From assembly GCA_051294375.1 (NCBI GenBank), contig CM119264.1, positions 28,686,696 to 28,750,695 on the forward strand: a stretch of 64,000 bases of DNA. Direction: 5' to 3'. This document shows positions 25,701-36,825 of the stretch, piece after piece (the stretch's first letter is position 1; every line of letters begins with the position of its first letter). A program made the translations under genes and the position numbers. This stretch comes from Paraspadella gotoi. Taxonomy: Eukaryota; Chaetognatha. A model generated the notes under the pieces. That model was not told the origin of the DNA, made no database searches, and was given only the letters and a program-made list of their open reading frames with translations.

Positions 25701-26891
25701 TCATTATGTCTGCATTAGACTTTGATTGTACAATGTTAGTAAGAAAAGATAGTGAACTCAAAATGTTGTGAGGTTTCCTCATATTGCAAAAAATTTAAGT
25801 CCTTACTAAATCCTAGTCTTCGAAGAACCTCTGCTCAGCTGCTTCGGCCATGAGAGAACGCTTCAATTGCCTATTAAAAAAAATCTTTTTTTTTCGTAAA
25901 AAATATAAATAATGACACTTCTTCCCTTGATATCTTTGGCAAATCTTTATCTTCTCATTTAAAATTTTTGATAGCAAGTAGATATTACATTTTCAAAGTT
26001 AATTTTAATTTTTTTTTCCAATCATTTTTTATAAGGTTTTGAAAAAGAGACAATTTTCTTAATTTTTACAAATGTATGAGACTGTAAAACAAGAACAAGA
26101 AATCAAATTTTAAAAAACAAAAATAGATTTGGAATCAGCATGATGTCTGCTTTCAAACCCTTTATAGTTTTTAAATATTTTAATTAGTTTTAAGACTATA
26201 ATATATTTTTATAAATATTGGAAAAATATTTTTGGTATTTAAAATAATTTTTTAAAATTGTATTTTTTATTTATTAAAACTGCTCTTGTTCAATGTATCA
26301 TTTTGTAATAAAAAGGAATCAATTACCTTGGATATTTTCAGAATACTTTTGAATAATTATTTTGACTAAATTAATTATTAAAACCAAAAAAATAAAATTA
26401 ATTTAAAAATTTTTATAACATCAATATGTAGGTCTCGTCTCGGAGTATTTATGAGCAAAAAATGATAGGGCAAGCTTCATTAATAACTGCGCTAGAGCAA
26501 ATATTGTAAAAAAAATTTTTAGGGTGCTGAGCGCAATTTTTTTGAATTTTTAAAAATCCCTCCGATGGGGACACAAGCTCACCTTCCTGCATCTATTACT
26601 CATAGCTGAGCTGATTCCAACTCCAAGTTTGAGAGATATCCACTCCCTCCAGTTTATCGAGTAAAGAAAAAATCGTATAAAATCCCCTTTTTCTTTTTCC
26701 TCTTTTTTTTTCTTTCACTTTTTAACAAAACCTTTTCCCTTAATTTTCCCTCTCAGTTTTTTTCCCTTTCTCTCCGACTTTCTTCCCATCCTGATCTTTT
26801 TCCCCTTTTCTTTTTCACTCATTTACATTTTTCAAATTCTCCAGTTTTTAGGTTTTTGACGCAGAAACACGACGACCTTAATAACGACGAA

Positions 26892-26924
<33 letters not shown>

Positions 26925-29900
26925 AACAACGTTCTCCACCAATCATCTTGTCGCTCCTCGTGTTTTCTTCACAATTACCGAGAAGATCACGTGATTGCGT
27001 TGAACCAAAAAAAAAAAAATGGGAGAAGTTGGTTAAATACTTAAAAAAAAGGTGAGAAGTGAAATGCGACGAGGCGTTGAATTGTCAATTTCACAGTTTT
27101 CCAGTTGAATCTGCTTTCTGTAATTGTTTTCGTTAACTTTATGTTAAATTTTTGTTTTGGTTTTGACGTTTTTTTTTTGGTTTCACGTGAACGCCCACAA
27201 AACAACACGATTGACCACACGAGTTCCATGAAACGAGAATTAAATTTAAATTAATGACGGTTTTTTTTTTTATGCGCGGTAAAGTTAGCTCCGCCTGGCG
27301 CCTGGCGTCAGGTTTTACGACAAAATGAAGGGGGGCGCTTAATGCCTCAAAGTCCCCATGTCTCAAAAAATTATAAGCGAAAGTGAAGTAGTGACTAGTG
27401 ACATACTATCACTACCCGTTGGATAAGACAGTTCCTTCCATCAGCGCCGTAATAGCGCATTGCGTAAATGCTATCTCTCGGAACCCAGTGGTCCTGGGCT
27501 CTCGTCCTGGTCGGAACGGTCGAAAGGGCAAAAGAGTAATGGGCCGGTCAAACCACCGGCAGCGAAGCCTCTTCACGGATCCGATGTTTTTGAAAGCAAG
27601 GCAACTGACGGAAAGTCATCTCCCAGACCCACTGGGCACAATAAGTGGGGTGGCCATTGGGGCTACCCACAGTATCCACTATCCAGTAACCACATCACGG
27701 CGACTCGCTCTCTCATCGGTCACATCAGCGACATTCTTTCTATCATTCGCCTCCTCATTGAAATTCTATTCGTTTTGAATCAAGAAACTGAAAAGACAAT
27801 CAGCGCTGACAATGGAATCAGATTCTTCAGTGAGATCTTTTCCTAATTAGATCTGTGTTCTGTAATCAAAACTGTCGATGAAATTGTGAAATGCTAGGAA
27901 AACTGGACAAATGTATCAATCTACACATATTCTCGAATCAACAAACAATAAAATCATAGAAAAATATACACAAAAAAAAACAACCTCAAAATTGTATTGT
28001 TTATATAAAAATAATTGAATACAAGGTTTGGGCGCCAAGAATCAAAAAAAAAAAAAAAAAAAAATTTCATCTCCGAAAAGTTCGATTTTCGATTATCTTA
28101 GTTGTGACAAATATTCAATAAAAGAGAAAAATATTCGATGATATTTGCTTTAGCCGTTTGTCTGCAGTTTCTTTGTTGATAACGAATGATGTGTCAAAGC
28201 AGAAAAAGATTTATTATTTTTTAGCATCGTAGTATCTGAATGGAACGACATTTTGGTCGGTCGGTCGGTCGGTCAAAAATATCCGTAATGAATGAAATCT
28301 ATATAGTAGTAATAATTAATTCTCACTTAGTTTCATTGTATTTTTTTTTAAAATTCCTAGTTTCGAAAACATCTGTATTAGGGCTTAGGTAAAATAACGG
28401 GTTCTTTATGTATCTATGTATATAATAGATTTTAAAAAAAATTAACTTACCGTATTTTGGTGAATATAAGCAAAACAACGGTGAGTACGACGACGTTAAC
28501 GATGGAACCATAAACGTAAATATTCTTAAGGATAAACTTGAAATCGTCAAGATTTTCCCGGTTGCCGATTGGCTGAGAAATAGAAAAGGCACCAAAGGAT
28601 TAAACCGATCGGCGGAGAAAAACAAAAACCAAAAAACCGACGGCGGTTTAAAAAACGATCGGAAGCCGATCGGGTGGAAACTGAAAAGCTCAATTGGCTG
28701 CGTTGGTTTGAAATACTATTGACAGCTGAGGGTGAGATTGCGTGGTGAGTGGTGAGTAGTGATTGGTGAGCTTGGAAAGCTTGGGGGAGAATAAGTTCAG
28801 GATGGAAACATTTTCAGTGTATTAACTGAAGAAAAGCAGTAAAGGCGATCTTGATTACAACGGTCCTGGGGTGGAGCTAGTCCACGGGATTTACAAAATT
28901 CTAATGAGATTTTGAAACCATACAAATATTGATTCTAAACAGAAATAGTTTGATATTTCATAAGAGAAGAATTTAACGGATTGATTTCATCCCTAAAAAT
29001 ATCAAGGATGTAATTGACTATAAAGTCTCCACGCGACCTTTCGAGTTTCGACGCTAAGCCCAAAAATACAGCGAATGGGACGCCCAATAAGGGGTTGCCT
29101 AATAGGAAATGCCCAATAAGAGATTGCCCAATAAGATCCTACGTTTCATCATCGCGAAGAAAAAGGAAAAAAAATTAGCCATCCTTTTTGAAGTTACCCC
29201 ATTTCAGATTAAATTCAGAAGTAAAGTACTTTTTTAAGTTTAAAGATTAAGTGGTTAAGGATAAAAAATTAGGTTAGGGATTAGAGTTAGGGATTAGTTT
29301 AAACATTTGGTTTGAATTTTGGTTAAGAATTAAGGTATAGGGTTAAGAGATAAAGTTAAGGATTAGGGTTAGATTAGGGTTTATAATAAGGTTTAATAAT
29401 AGTTTATTAAAAAAAAGATTAGGCTTAAATGCTATGGGTTACAAAAATTGGGCGCTTTCGGTAAATAGCGCCATAAAGTTTGCTGGGAAAAAGACTTCAT
29501 TACTTCGAAAAAGCAAAGACGGATTAGACGAATGGGAAAGTTTCAGTTTTTTTCCTGGGCGGGGAGGACGGAGAGGGAGAGAGAGGGAGAGGGAGGTAGA
29601 GAGGAAGGGAAGGGGAGGGAGAGAGGAGGGAGGGGGGCGGATGGAAAATGTGATGTGAGCTTATATTCGCATATAATGGCCGCGGGGCTCACAGCTCCTG
29701 TCGTTCCGCCCCGCTTTTTTTTTTAAATTCACAATTTTTTTTGAGGGGAAACTGAAAACGAGGCCGTTTGACAAAAAACAAAAACAACAAAAAACACATT
29801 CGCTTTGGTTGAATAAAATAAGAACGAGAATCACTTTTAGACGGATGTATTGTACGTACAGATCTACAGACTGACTGACAGACTGACAGATGAACAGAAT

Positions 29901-30000
29901 GACGGACAGCCCGAAAAAAGTTTTTTTTCGTCTCAGTAAGCCCCGTCTCAAAAAAAAGTTATTTCCATTCAAACCTTAGTCACGAACGGCCTTTTTCGCG

Positions 30001-30070
<70 letters not shown>

Positions 30071-30176
30071 ACTTTCTTTCCCCAATCCCTTGTTTTCTCC
30101 TTTCCTTGTTATCAAGCAATGACCGGGAACCGGTTCAGGCTTGATATATGATTCGGGTGAGCTTCTTTGTGACGTA

Positions 30177-30223
<47 letters not shown>

Positions 30224-30248
30224 GTCGTCGTCGTCGTCGTCTCGTCGT

Positions 30249-30314
<66 letters not shown>

Positions 30315-30340
30315 TGTCGTCGTCGTGTCGTCGTCGTCGT

Positions 30341-30381
<41 letters not shown>

Positions 30382-31203
30382 GTCGTCGTCGTCGTCGTCG
30401 TTCCGTCGTTCCGTCGGTGCGTCGGTTCGTCGTCGTCCGGTCGTGTCGCGTCGCCGTCACGCTGTTTTTAAATAAAAACTACTAACGCTTTTATAGGTTT
30501 GGACTGCTCACTTACCGTTTTTTTTTAAAATAAAAATTATTATGAATTATTCTAAGGTTTTACAAAAGTGTGCGATCTAGTAAGGTTAAAAAATTAGATA
30601 TGGCTTCTCAACTTGAAATAGCTTTGATATTTTCTTATTAATTTGGATTAAGTATTTTTGTTTGAATTTCCACTTCATTATGATTTACTGCAATATGCAA
30701 ATGAGATTTATAGTACTGATTATAATATCCAAATTAGTATATAGAAATGCTTTAAGCTAATTTACATATTGCAGTATATAATATTGAAGATGAAATTCAA
30801 AAAATTTTTTTTAAATTTCTAATAAAAATGGAACTCAAAGGATTTTTTTAATGAGAAGCTATATCTTAATTTTTACAAATAAAAATAAAATCTTTTACAA
30901 GCTGCGGATTGGAAAAATTGGAAAAAGTTTCCAATTGTAAACCATTGTACACATTTTTTGCCTTTCTTTTATTTATTTTTAATTATATTTTTTTTTAGGC
31001 GCGTGCCTTTTCTGAATCGTTTAAAAACGAGTTCAGATTTCTCTCTGTCTCTCTTTGTGTGCGATCTCTTGCGTGATCGTTCGTTTTTTGAAAAATTCTG
31101 ATTTATTTTTTCTTTCTAAAAAACATATATATTTGATCAGGCGCGGCCTTTTCTGAATCGTTTTAAAAAAACGAGTTCAGGCTCTCTCTCTCTCTCTCCA
31201 TCG

Positions 31204-31237
<34 letters not shown>

Positions 31238-31630
31238 TCTCTTTTTTTTTTACCAAAAAAAAATTATTCACTTGTTTTTACCACGTTTTTTGAAAAATTC
31301 TATTATTTCTTTCCTTCTAAAAACTTTTATTATCGCCATTTATTGCCGCGCTTCTTTCTCAATGACAAAATCCCAAATTTACATCTGAGATTTTCGTGGA
31401 TTTTTTTGAGAAAGATGTGAAGATAACTTACTTGACCTGGATTTCGTGCCGTTGCGGGGCAACGAGTAAACAATGTCGAGGAACATGACCTATAACGCGT
31501 TTTGATGGCAACGGAAACGTTACGTGTATAAAAAGAAATCAAACTTGACCGAGATCACGCGCGATATAAACAAGAGTGACCTAATATTGCGTATCGTTGG
31601 CGGGAAAACTTTCTCTCTCTCTCTTTCTCT

Positions 31631-31662
<32 letters not shown>

Positions 31663-31784
31663 ATCTCTCTCTCTTCTCTCTCTCTCTCTCTTCTCTCTCT
31701 CTCTTTTTTTTTTTTTTTTACAAAAAAAATTTATTCACTTGTAAACGAGTAAACGAGTTCGCGGCTCTCTCTCTCTCTCTCTCT

Positions 31785-31832
<48 letters not shown>

Positions 31833-32055
31833 CTTTCTCTTCTATCTGTCTCTCTCTCTCTTCTCTTTTCTATCTCTTTTTTTGTACAAAATAATTTTTA
31901 GTCACCTTTTTTTCATCCACCTCGTCATTAAACGAGTTCCGGCTCTCTCTATCTCTCTCTATCTCTTTTTTTTTTTTTTACAAAAAAATTTTTTAGTCAC
32001 TTTTTTTTTCACGCAGGCGACGAGTAAACGAGTAAACGAGTTCGGCTCTGTTCGG

Positions 32056-32087
<32 letters not shown>

Positions 32088-33526
32088 GTCCTCTCTCTCT
32101 GTGAATCTGGTAACCTCTCTCAATGTCGATGTCGTTCGTTTTTTTTGAAAATTCTTATTATTTTTTCCTTCTAAAAACTTTTATTATGCCATTTATTTTT
32201 TTTTTCTCTATACAAAATACCAAATTTACATCCGAGATTTTGCACATGGATTCATTTTTAGAAAAAAAATGGGCAGCAGCAATGTCACATGGTACATAGC
32301 TTGCTGCTGTAACATATACGCTCTATATGTCCGCGCAATGCGCGGATTAAATTTAATATGCATATATAATAGCTTTCTACAGCAAAAAAAAAAATTTTGT
32401 TTTTGTTTATTACGAACTTATTGGACCGTCCGGGCCCCACTATTGGCAATTATATCTAAAATGAGGAGTTGAGATGAAGAGAGCATATTGTCAATTAACA
32501 CATTTACTTTTTTTTTTTGTATTCTACATTTTTAAAATTTTAAAATTGTAATTTTTTTTTAGTGTATATATTTAATATTTTTATTTATTCTTTTTAAATA
32601 TAATAATATTTGAGTTGGGATAAATATATTAAATTGTTAAATATGCCAATATGAAATTTGACGCTCGCTCGGTTGCTTCTTAAAAAAAAAAAAGAACAAT
32701 CTAAAATTTCAATTCAAGATTAAAAACTTTTTTAAGAATGAGGACAATAATTATTTATTTTGATAAGTAAAAAAAATATTAGAAAGGAAAAGGAGTTTCG
32801 TCCTATCACAGATACGGTCAGAAAAAAACGAGTTTCAAGCTCTGCAGGGCGGTCCAAGCATTTCTACTATCTTTTCTCTCTCTCGTCTCTTCTCTCCTCC
32901 TCTCGATCTCTCCTCTCTCTCTCTCTCTCTCTCTTGTTTTCTTTTCTATTATTCGGCTTTATTCCGCCTTTTTTTCTCAATACAAAATCCGCAAATTTAC
33001 ATCACGAGATTTTCGTGAATTTTTTTTCTAAACATTTGGATTATTCTTTATATAAATCGAGCAGTGAAAAAATGACAGCCCTCTCTCCTCTTATCTTTCT
33101 CTTCTCTCTCTCTCCCTCCTTCTTCTCTCTCTCTCCTCTGCTCTCTCTCTCTCTCTCTCATCTTCCATCTCATTCTTTTCATTCATAACAACGCATATTG
33201 TTTGTTTTATTTAGCGATGAATGACTGCATCGCGTACAATGAAATGACTATCATCGCAATTCAATGAATATTTATCATACAATATCAAATACATGATTAT
33301 GCATCACATCAGTCTATTATTATAAATTATCATCGCATCAATTATTGGTTATCTATCAATATTAGTTATCATGGCAATAATAATATTTGGTTACATCGAA
33401 AGCTGGCGATCCCTATGTGCCTTAAGGATTTTCCTAAAATTCTGATTGCGTTTCGTTGGCAGGGAAAACTGTCCAGCCTCTCTCTTCTCTCGTCTCTCTC
33501 GCCTCATCCTCTCGTTCTCTCCTCTC

Positions 33527-33557
<31 letters not shown>

Positions 33558-34184
33558 TCTTTCACTCATACACGCATTTGTTTGTTTTAATTTACGATGA
33601 ATGAATGACTATCATCGCATAATGGTAATGACTATCATCATGGTTGATCTTATTGCTTTTTAAGATTTTTTTTTGTTTCCCCTTTTTCTCTCCTAACTGT
33701 TTCCGGAGACCTGTCGAAGTATGAAATCTGGTAATAAAAAAAAAAAAATCAAACTCGATCAAGTTTTTTTGTGTTTTTGTTTCGTTTCGCCGGATGATTT
33801 AGAGTAAACAAACCTTTTGTTTTCTTTTCCGGATCAAAAGACGACGAAATTTTCTGACCTCACGTCCGGAAAATTGCAAGACGCCTTGCTCTTTTTTTCT
33901 TCCTTTTTTTCCTTTTTCTTTCCTTTCTTTTTCGTCTTTTCTCACTTCGTTCGACATCGATTTACGATTTACTCGATTTACTCGGACTTATTTTCATCAA
34001 TCACTAGAATCCCCCTATTCACTGCGATTCAACTGTAAAGTTAAGCAATATATTTTGATACAATATACAATTTATACATACCTCATACTGATCCTTACTG
34101 TATTCCTCGCATCGGTTGTAGTTCGTCCATTCCTTCCATTTCCAAACTCCGGAAATTGAACATGATTCGAAAAGGAAAACGTCT

Positions 34185-34274
<90 letters not shown>

Positions 34275-34898
34275 CGAGAGAGAATTGAGGATCGGATATA
34301 GAAAGATTATGACAGAGATAAATACGAAAAAGAACAAGACACAGTCATTTCAAAGTGTTGCGCCGCACTGTTTTTATCAGATGCACCCTTTTCTTGATAA
34401 ATAAGTGACTGCATAAGTACAAAACTTGTGCCAAATATGTATGATTATAGGTGTTTTAGGATAAATCACCTACTAATTATACCGCTTTGATACTTAGTTT
34501 GTATTTTTACACGATTAAACATAAATGGGATAGCATAACAGACAGACCGACCGAAAAGAGACTTATAGACAATATACTCTTTTAACTTTATTAAAAAAGC
34601 TGGAGGAGAAGGAGAAGACGAAAATAGTGATTGAAAATATAATAAAGAAATAGAAGTAAGAAAGAAAAAAAGATAGAGAGAATATAAAAAAGATCTGATA
34701 AGATTTCAGATAGAAAATCTTCCCCGTGAGCAGCCATGTAATATCGCTAATCCGCTTGGTCATATCTCATACTTCATGCCAAGCCATTACCGTCAGGACT
34801 CTCTTGCAGATTCGGACACCGTTTGGTGATGTTGTTTCCCGCCAATGTGGGGGGCCAGCAGAGGACGGTGTCCCAAAACGCGGGGCAGTAGGTGGCGT
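14455..34898 (-). CDS. Class B1 (secretin-like) G-protein-coupled receptor
   Basis: Peptide-hormone receptor at the plasma membrane. Exons in transcript order: 34791-34898, 34082-34182, 28451-28572, 20139-20250, 19161-19317, 18776-18832, 16712-16831, 16014-16068, 15510-15614, 15339-15411, 15062-15193, 14455-14685. All are GT-AG and every phase agrees, giving 456 residues. The extracellular hormone-receptor domain shows five of six cysteines (YCPAFWDTVLCWPPTLAG, RCP, SCSISGVWKW, TNYNRC). TM1 is NIYVYGSIVNVVVLTVVLL. TM2 starts LHCPRITIHKHL. TM3 has EWMCRSLV and ANFFWALNEGLYI. TM4 is VLPAIPVGAWVLAISL. ECL2 has the paired Cys (GRCWNG). TM5 is GGPMLASLCLNIIFLAIITG, TM6 VLILVPLLGVTHVLFGI, and TM7 NAVTHNVQGIVVGVVFCFLN. 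The tail is Arg/Thr/Gly/Ser/Ala-rich. The 5' exon (signal peptide, first Cys) is missing and may lie near the 34964-35218 gap. Subfamily (DH44/CRF, PDF or calcitonin type) not resolved. Confidence 0.95.
15615..15960. repeat. Purine-rich tract in GPCR intron
   Basis: Imperfect GAGAAGAAAGGGAAA repeats immediately upstream (transcript sense) of the TM6 exon, forming a long pyrimidine tract on the coding strand that leads into its acceptor. Confidence 0.8.
16345..16530 (-). mobile_element. SINE-like repeat in GPCR intron
   Basis: Contains CCCGTCCCTCTTAACTGC and GGGCTAGAACCCGGGACC; the reverse complement GGTCCCGGGTTCTAGCCC carries a B-box-like core. Ends GAACGGTTGGTGGATTTTAG, matched near 50917-50930. 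Same family as 14190-14345 and 50845-50945. Confidence 0.6.
17676..17717. repeat. (AGG)n microsatellite
   Basis: Short pure GGA/AGG run in a GPCR intron. Confidence 0.85.
17857..17951. repeat. (ATT)n microsatellite, about 95 bp
   Basis: Essentially uninterrupted TTA repeats in a GPCR intron. Confidence 0.95.
18195..18545 (+). repeat. Dispersed repeat, GGTTAGGG-rich, copy 1
   Basis: Starts CCGTTTCAGCTTAAATTAAG, has GGGTTAGGGTTAG in the middle, and ends GCTTTCAGGAAATAGTGCC. The stretch 29200-29480 shows the same order: TTTCAGATTAAATTCAGAAG, GGTTAGGG repeats, GCTTTCGGTAAATAGCGCC. Old interspersed repeat; not a telomere. Confidence 0.6.
18838..18912. repeat. (GAAA)n microsatellite
   Basis: About 18 pure GAAA units a few bases upstream (transcript sense) of the GPCR TM4 exon. 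On the coding strand it is the TTTC tract leading into that exon's acceptor. Confidence 0.95.
19673..19737. repeat. (CT)n microsatellite
   Basis: Pure CT run in the intron between the TM2 and TM3 exons of the GPCR. Confidence 0.95.
20645..20785. repeat. Imperfect inverted repeat in GPCR intron
   Basis: TTGCCCAAGACCC...CCCAGGTTGACC...CATCATTTCTCC is complementary, with mismatches, to the downstream GGGAGAAAGATGG...GGTGAACCTGGG...TTGCCCGC. Arms of about 50 bp. Confidence 0.7.
21332..21385. repeat. Perfect palindrome, 26 bp arms
   Basis: 21332-21357 is exactly complementary to 21360-21385 with AG between. It lies 85 bp outside the left end of the large foldback at 21470. Confidence 0.95.
23195..23430 (+). 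repeat. Tandem repeat, TTGATGCGATGATAACCAAA-type unit
   Basis: About nine diverged units of 22-29 bp in the core of the foldback. Related reverse-complement words (CATCGCATCAATTATTGGTT) occur near 33330-33400. Confidence 0.7.
24065..24580 (+). repeat. Tandem repeat, about 160-180 bp unit, three copies
   Basis: Copies begin near 24065, 24222 and 24402 with AAGTAAATGTGACTTAT-like starts, then AAACTCATTTCACT, AACTTTATATC and TTCCTACCCAC. A partial fourth begins near 24735. Confidence 0.75.
26888..26927. repeat. (GAC)n microsatellite
   Basis: Pure GAC run encoding poly-Asp in one frame; no surrounding exon is recognisable. Confidence 0.9.
27430..27700 (+). mobile_element. Possible tRNA-derived SINE
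   Basis: TAGCGCATTGCGTAAATGC resembles an A box and GGGCTCTCGTCCTGG a weak B box, about 40 bp apart, in a GC-rich island inside the GPCR intron. Open frames across it are in two overlapping registers and look incidental. Confidence 0.35.
29200..29485 (+). repeat. Dispersed repeat, GGTTAGGG-rich, copy 2
   Basis: Counterpart of 18195-18545. Preceded at 29085-29150 by a short TGCCCAATAAGAG-type minisatellite. Confidence 0.6.
30175..30412. repeat. (GTC)n microsatellite, about 240 bp, interrupted
   Basis: Trinucleotide array with scattered one-base slips, giving poly-Val, poly-Ser and poly-Arg frames. Preceded by a CT tract at 30003-30070. Intronic in the GPCR. Confidence 0.95.
31010..33570 (+). 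repeat. CT-rich tandem array with recurring ACGAGTTC units
   Basis: At least five units join AAACGAGTTC(A/C)GG or AACGAGTAAACGAGTTC to long (CT)n tracts, with intervening TTTTGAAAAATTCT...CTTCTAAAAA spacers (near 31017, 31163, 31749, 31930, 32033). Frames are poly-Ser/Leu. No exon seen. All inside the 28573-34081 intron of the GPCR. Confidence 0.75.
34183..34282. repeat. (GA)n microsatellite beside GPCR exon 2
   Basis: GA run that directly abuts the acceptor of the exon at 34082-34182, so that exon's pyrimidine tract is a microsatellite. Confidence 0.95.
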
Positions 34899-34963
34899 CT
34901 GTGGAGTAAAGGGGAATAAAAGGGTGGGGGAGAGATAGAGTGAGATAGAGAGAGAAAGAAAGA

Positions 34964-35218
34964 NNNNNNNNNNNNNNNNNNNNNNNNNNNNNNNNNNNNN
35001 NNNNNNNNNNNNNNNNNNNNNNNNNNNNNNNNNNNNNNNNNNNNNNNNNNNNNNNNNNNNNNNNNNNNNNNNNNNNNNNNNNNNNNNNNNNNNNNNNNNN
35101 NNNNNNNNNNNNNNNNNNNNNNNNNNNNNNNNNNNNNNNNNNNNNNNNNNNNNNNNNNNNNNNNNNNNNNNNNNNNNNNNNNNNNNNNNNNNNNNNNNNN
35201 NNNNNNNNNNNNNNNNNN
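34964..35218. other. Assembly gap (255 N)
   Basis: Run of N entered from a GA-rich repeat, 65 bp upstream of the first recognised GPCR exon. It may hide further 5' sequence of that gene. Confidence 1.
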
Positions 35219-36528
35219 AGGAAAGAGAGTTCACATAGAACATAAGCGGCAAACATGTTTCACAAGCGGCGAGCTATCATAAAAACAAAGCGAATATCAA
35301 TGATGGCTCACGCTACGGAAATGTTTACCCCATTGCATAATTCATTGGATCAACTCTGCCGAAATTCACAATCGCGACGAATTTCAGTCACAAAAATATT
35401 TCTGTCAACTTCCGGTGTACGGACCATCCCTCCCCCCTCGCCCGGCCGCCCCCCCTCGGCCCCCCACCCACGAGTTCGGTCGTCAACCTCGAATATGGCC
35501 GGAACTAAGATCCCCCCACGCCAGTGGTCGCGGCGTTGTGGAGCGTGGTTCCGGCGTGGGCGCGTGGAAATGTCGATGGTGAAGCGATAACGAGACGGAA
35601 GCCATTGTGGGTGGCAAATTGGATATTTGTATGTTTTGAATTGTTATTATTTTATTGTATACAAATGTATTAAAAATATTGTATTGTATTGTATACATTT
35701 GTAATAAAAAACATTTTCTCTAAATATCAGTTTTGTGAGTATATGAAATTAGTACAAACAAAATAAAATTATAAATAAGCTAACGTAGCAAGACATTACA
35801 AGACTCCGACACAAGTTATTAATTCCCACTTCGATTATTTAAAATTGTATTATATTATATTATATTATATTTTTCATCGATCGTTTGAAGTTTTTGTCAT
35901 TTACTTTTTTAGCGAAACGATGCAGAAAAGTTTTGAAAAGAAGATAAATTGTGGGCGCGAGAAGAGAGAAAGTGTCTTTGCTTGACGAGGACTAAAAATA
36001 GAATAAGTAACAAGTATAAAAAACAGGTCATTGACCCGATTTCTCATAGCTTCTTTCGTTAGTATATTTAGTGCTCTTTACCTAAAAGATCTTTACATAA
36101 AAGTAAAACTGGGGAGCGGCTGGATTTATAATTTTCAAATATATATGAAGATAGATGATATAAAGAGATATGGAGTCGAAAAAAAAAAGATAACATGAAA
36201 AGATACAGTCATGTACAAAAAAAATTACCCTGAATACTTTGGTTCTTTAAACTTTGAAGGAAAATTAAAGTTTATTAAAAGATAAATAGTTTGGTATAAA
36301 TTTTATAGAAATCAGGCTATCCATTTGGGAGCAATGATTTTTTTAAAATGAAGTACTCTAGAGCAAAGTTACAGCAGACTAATCTTCTTTCTTCTGATAT
36401 TTTTTATTCTTTATAGTTATTTATAGTTTAAAAATAATTATGACTGATGGACAAGCAGACAAAGGGACCGACTGACCGGCAATCACCACGTAAGTTTGCA
36501 GAGTGTCCTCGTGAGTAAAGAAATAAAG

Positions 36529-36621
36529 AAAGAAAGAAAGTCAGTCAGTCAGTCCGTCAGTCCGTCAGTCAGTCAGTCAGTCAGTCAGTCAGTCAGTCAG
36601 TCAGTCAGTCAGTCAGTCAGA
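36529..36621. repeat. (GTCA)n microsatellite
   Basis: About 20 tetranucleotide units, first imperfect (GTCC variants), then pure. Confidence 0.95.
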
Positions 36622-36682
36622 GAGAGAAGATGACTACCTCTAATTTTAAATCCAAGAGGGAGACTAGAAGATTAAGGTTGCA

Positions 36683-36825
36683 AGCATAGGCCAATCCATG
36701 AGGAAAGCAAGGGCGAGGGGGCGACAAGCATAGGCCAATCCCTGAGGAAAGCAAGGGCGAGGGGGCGACAAGCAGAGACCTATCCGCGAGAAAAGCAAGA
36801 ACAAGCAGGCGCCAAGCGGGGTGAC
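36683..36825 (+). repeat. Tandem repeat, about 44 bp unit, three copies
   Basis: Units begin GCATAGGCCAATCC, GCATAGGCCAATCC and GCAGAGACCTATCC. The first two are nearly identical and the third is diverged. Confidence 0.85.

Larger units (their letters stand above)
21470..26672. mobile_element. 5.2 kb foldback structure with about 1.15 kb inverted arms
   Basis: The left arm (about 21470-22650) and right arm (about 25520-26672) are reverse complements with moderate divergence. Both outer ends read, inward, TTTTTTCTTTACTCGATAAACTGG, after which flanks differ. The ~2.9 kb core has short tandem repeats (23195-23430, 23760-23905, 24065-24580) and no long ORF. The whole lies in the GPCR TM1-TM2 intron (20251-28450). 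It could be a foldback transposon, or an inverted duplication of host DNA. I see no convincing target-site duplication. Confidence 0.8.

Noticed and set aside
30141-30485. Open frames of poly-Val, poly-Ser, poly-Thr and poly-Asp
   Set aside because: They are translations of the (GTC)n microsatellite; the same holds at 677-868, 39405-39500, 43300-43347 and across the N runs.
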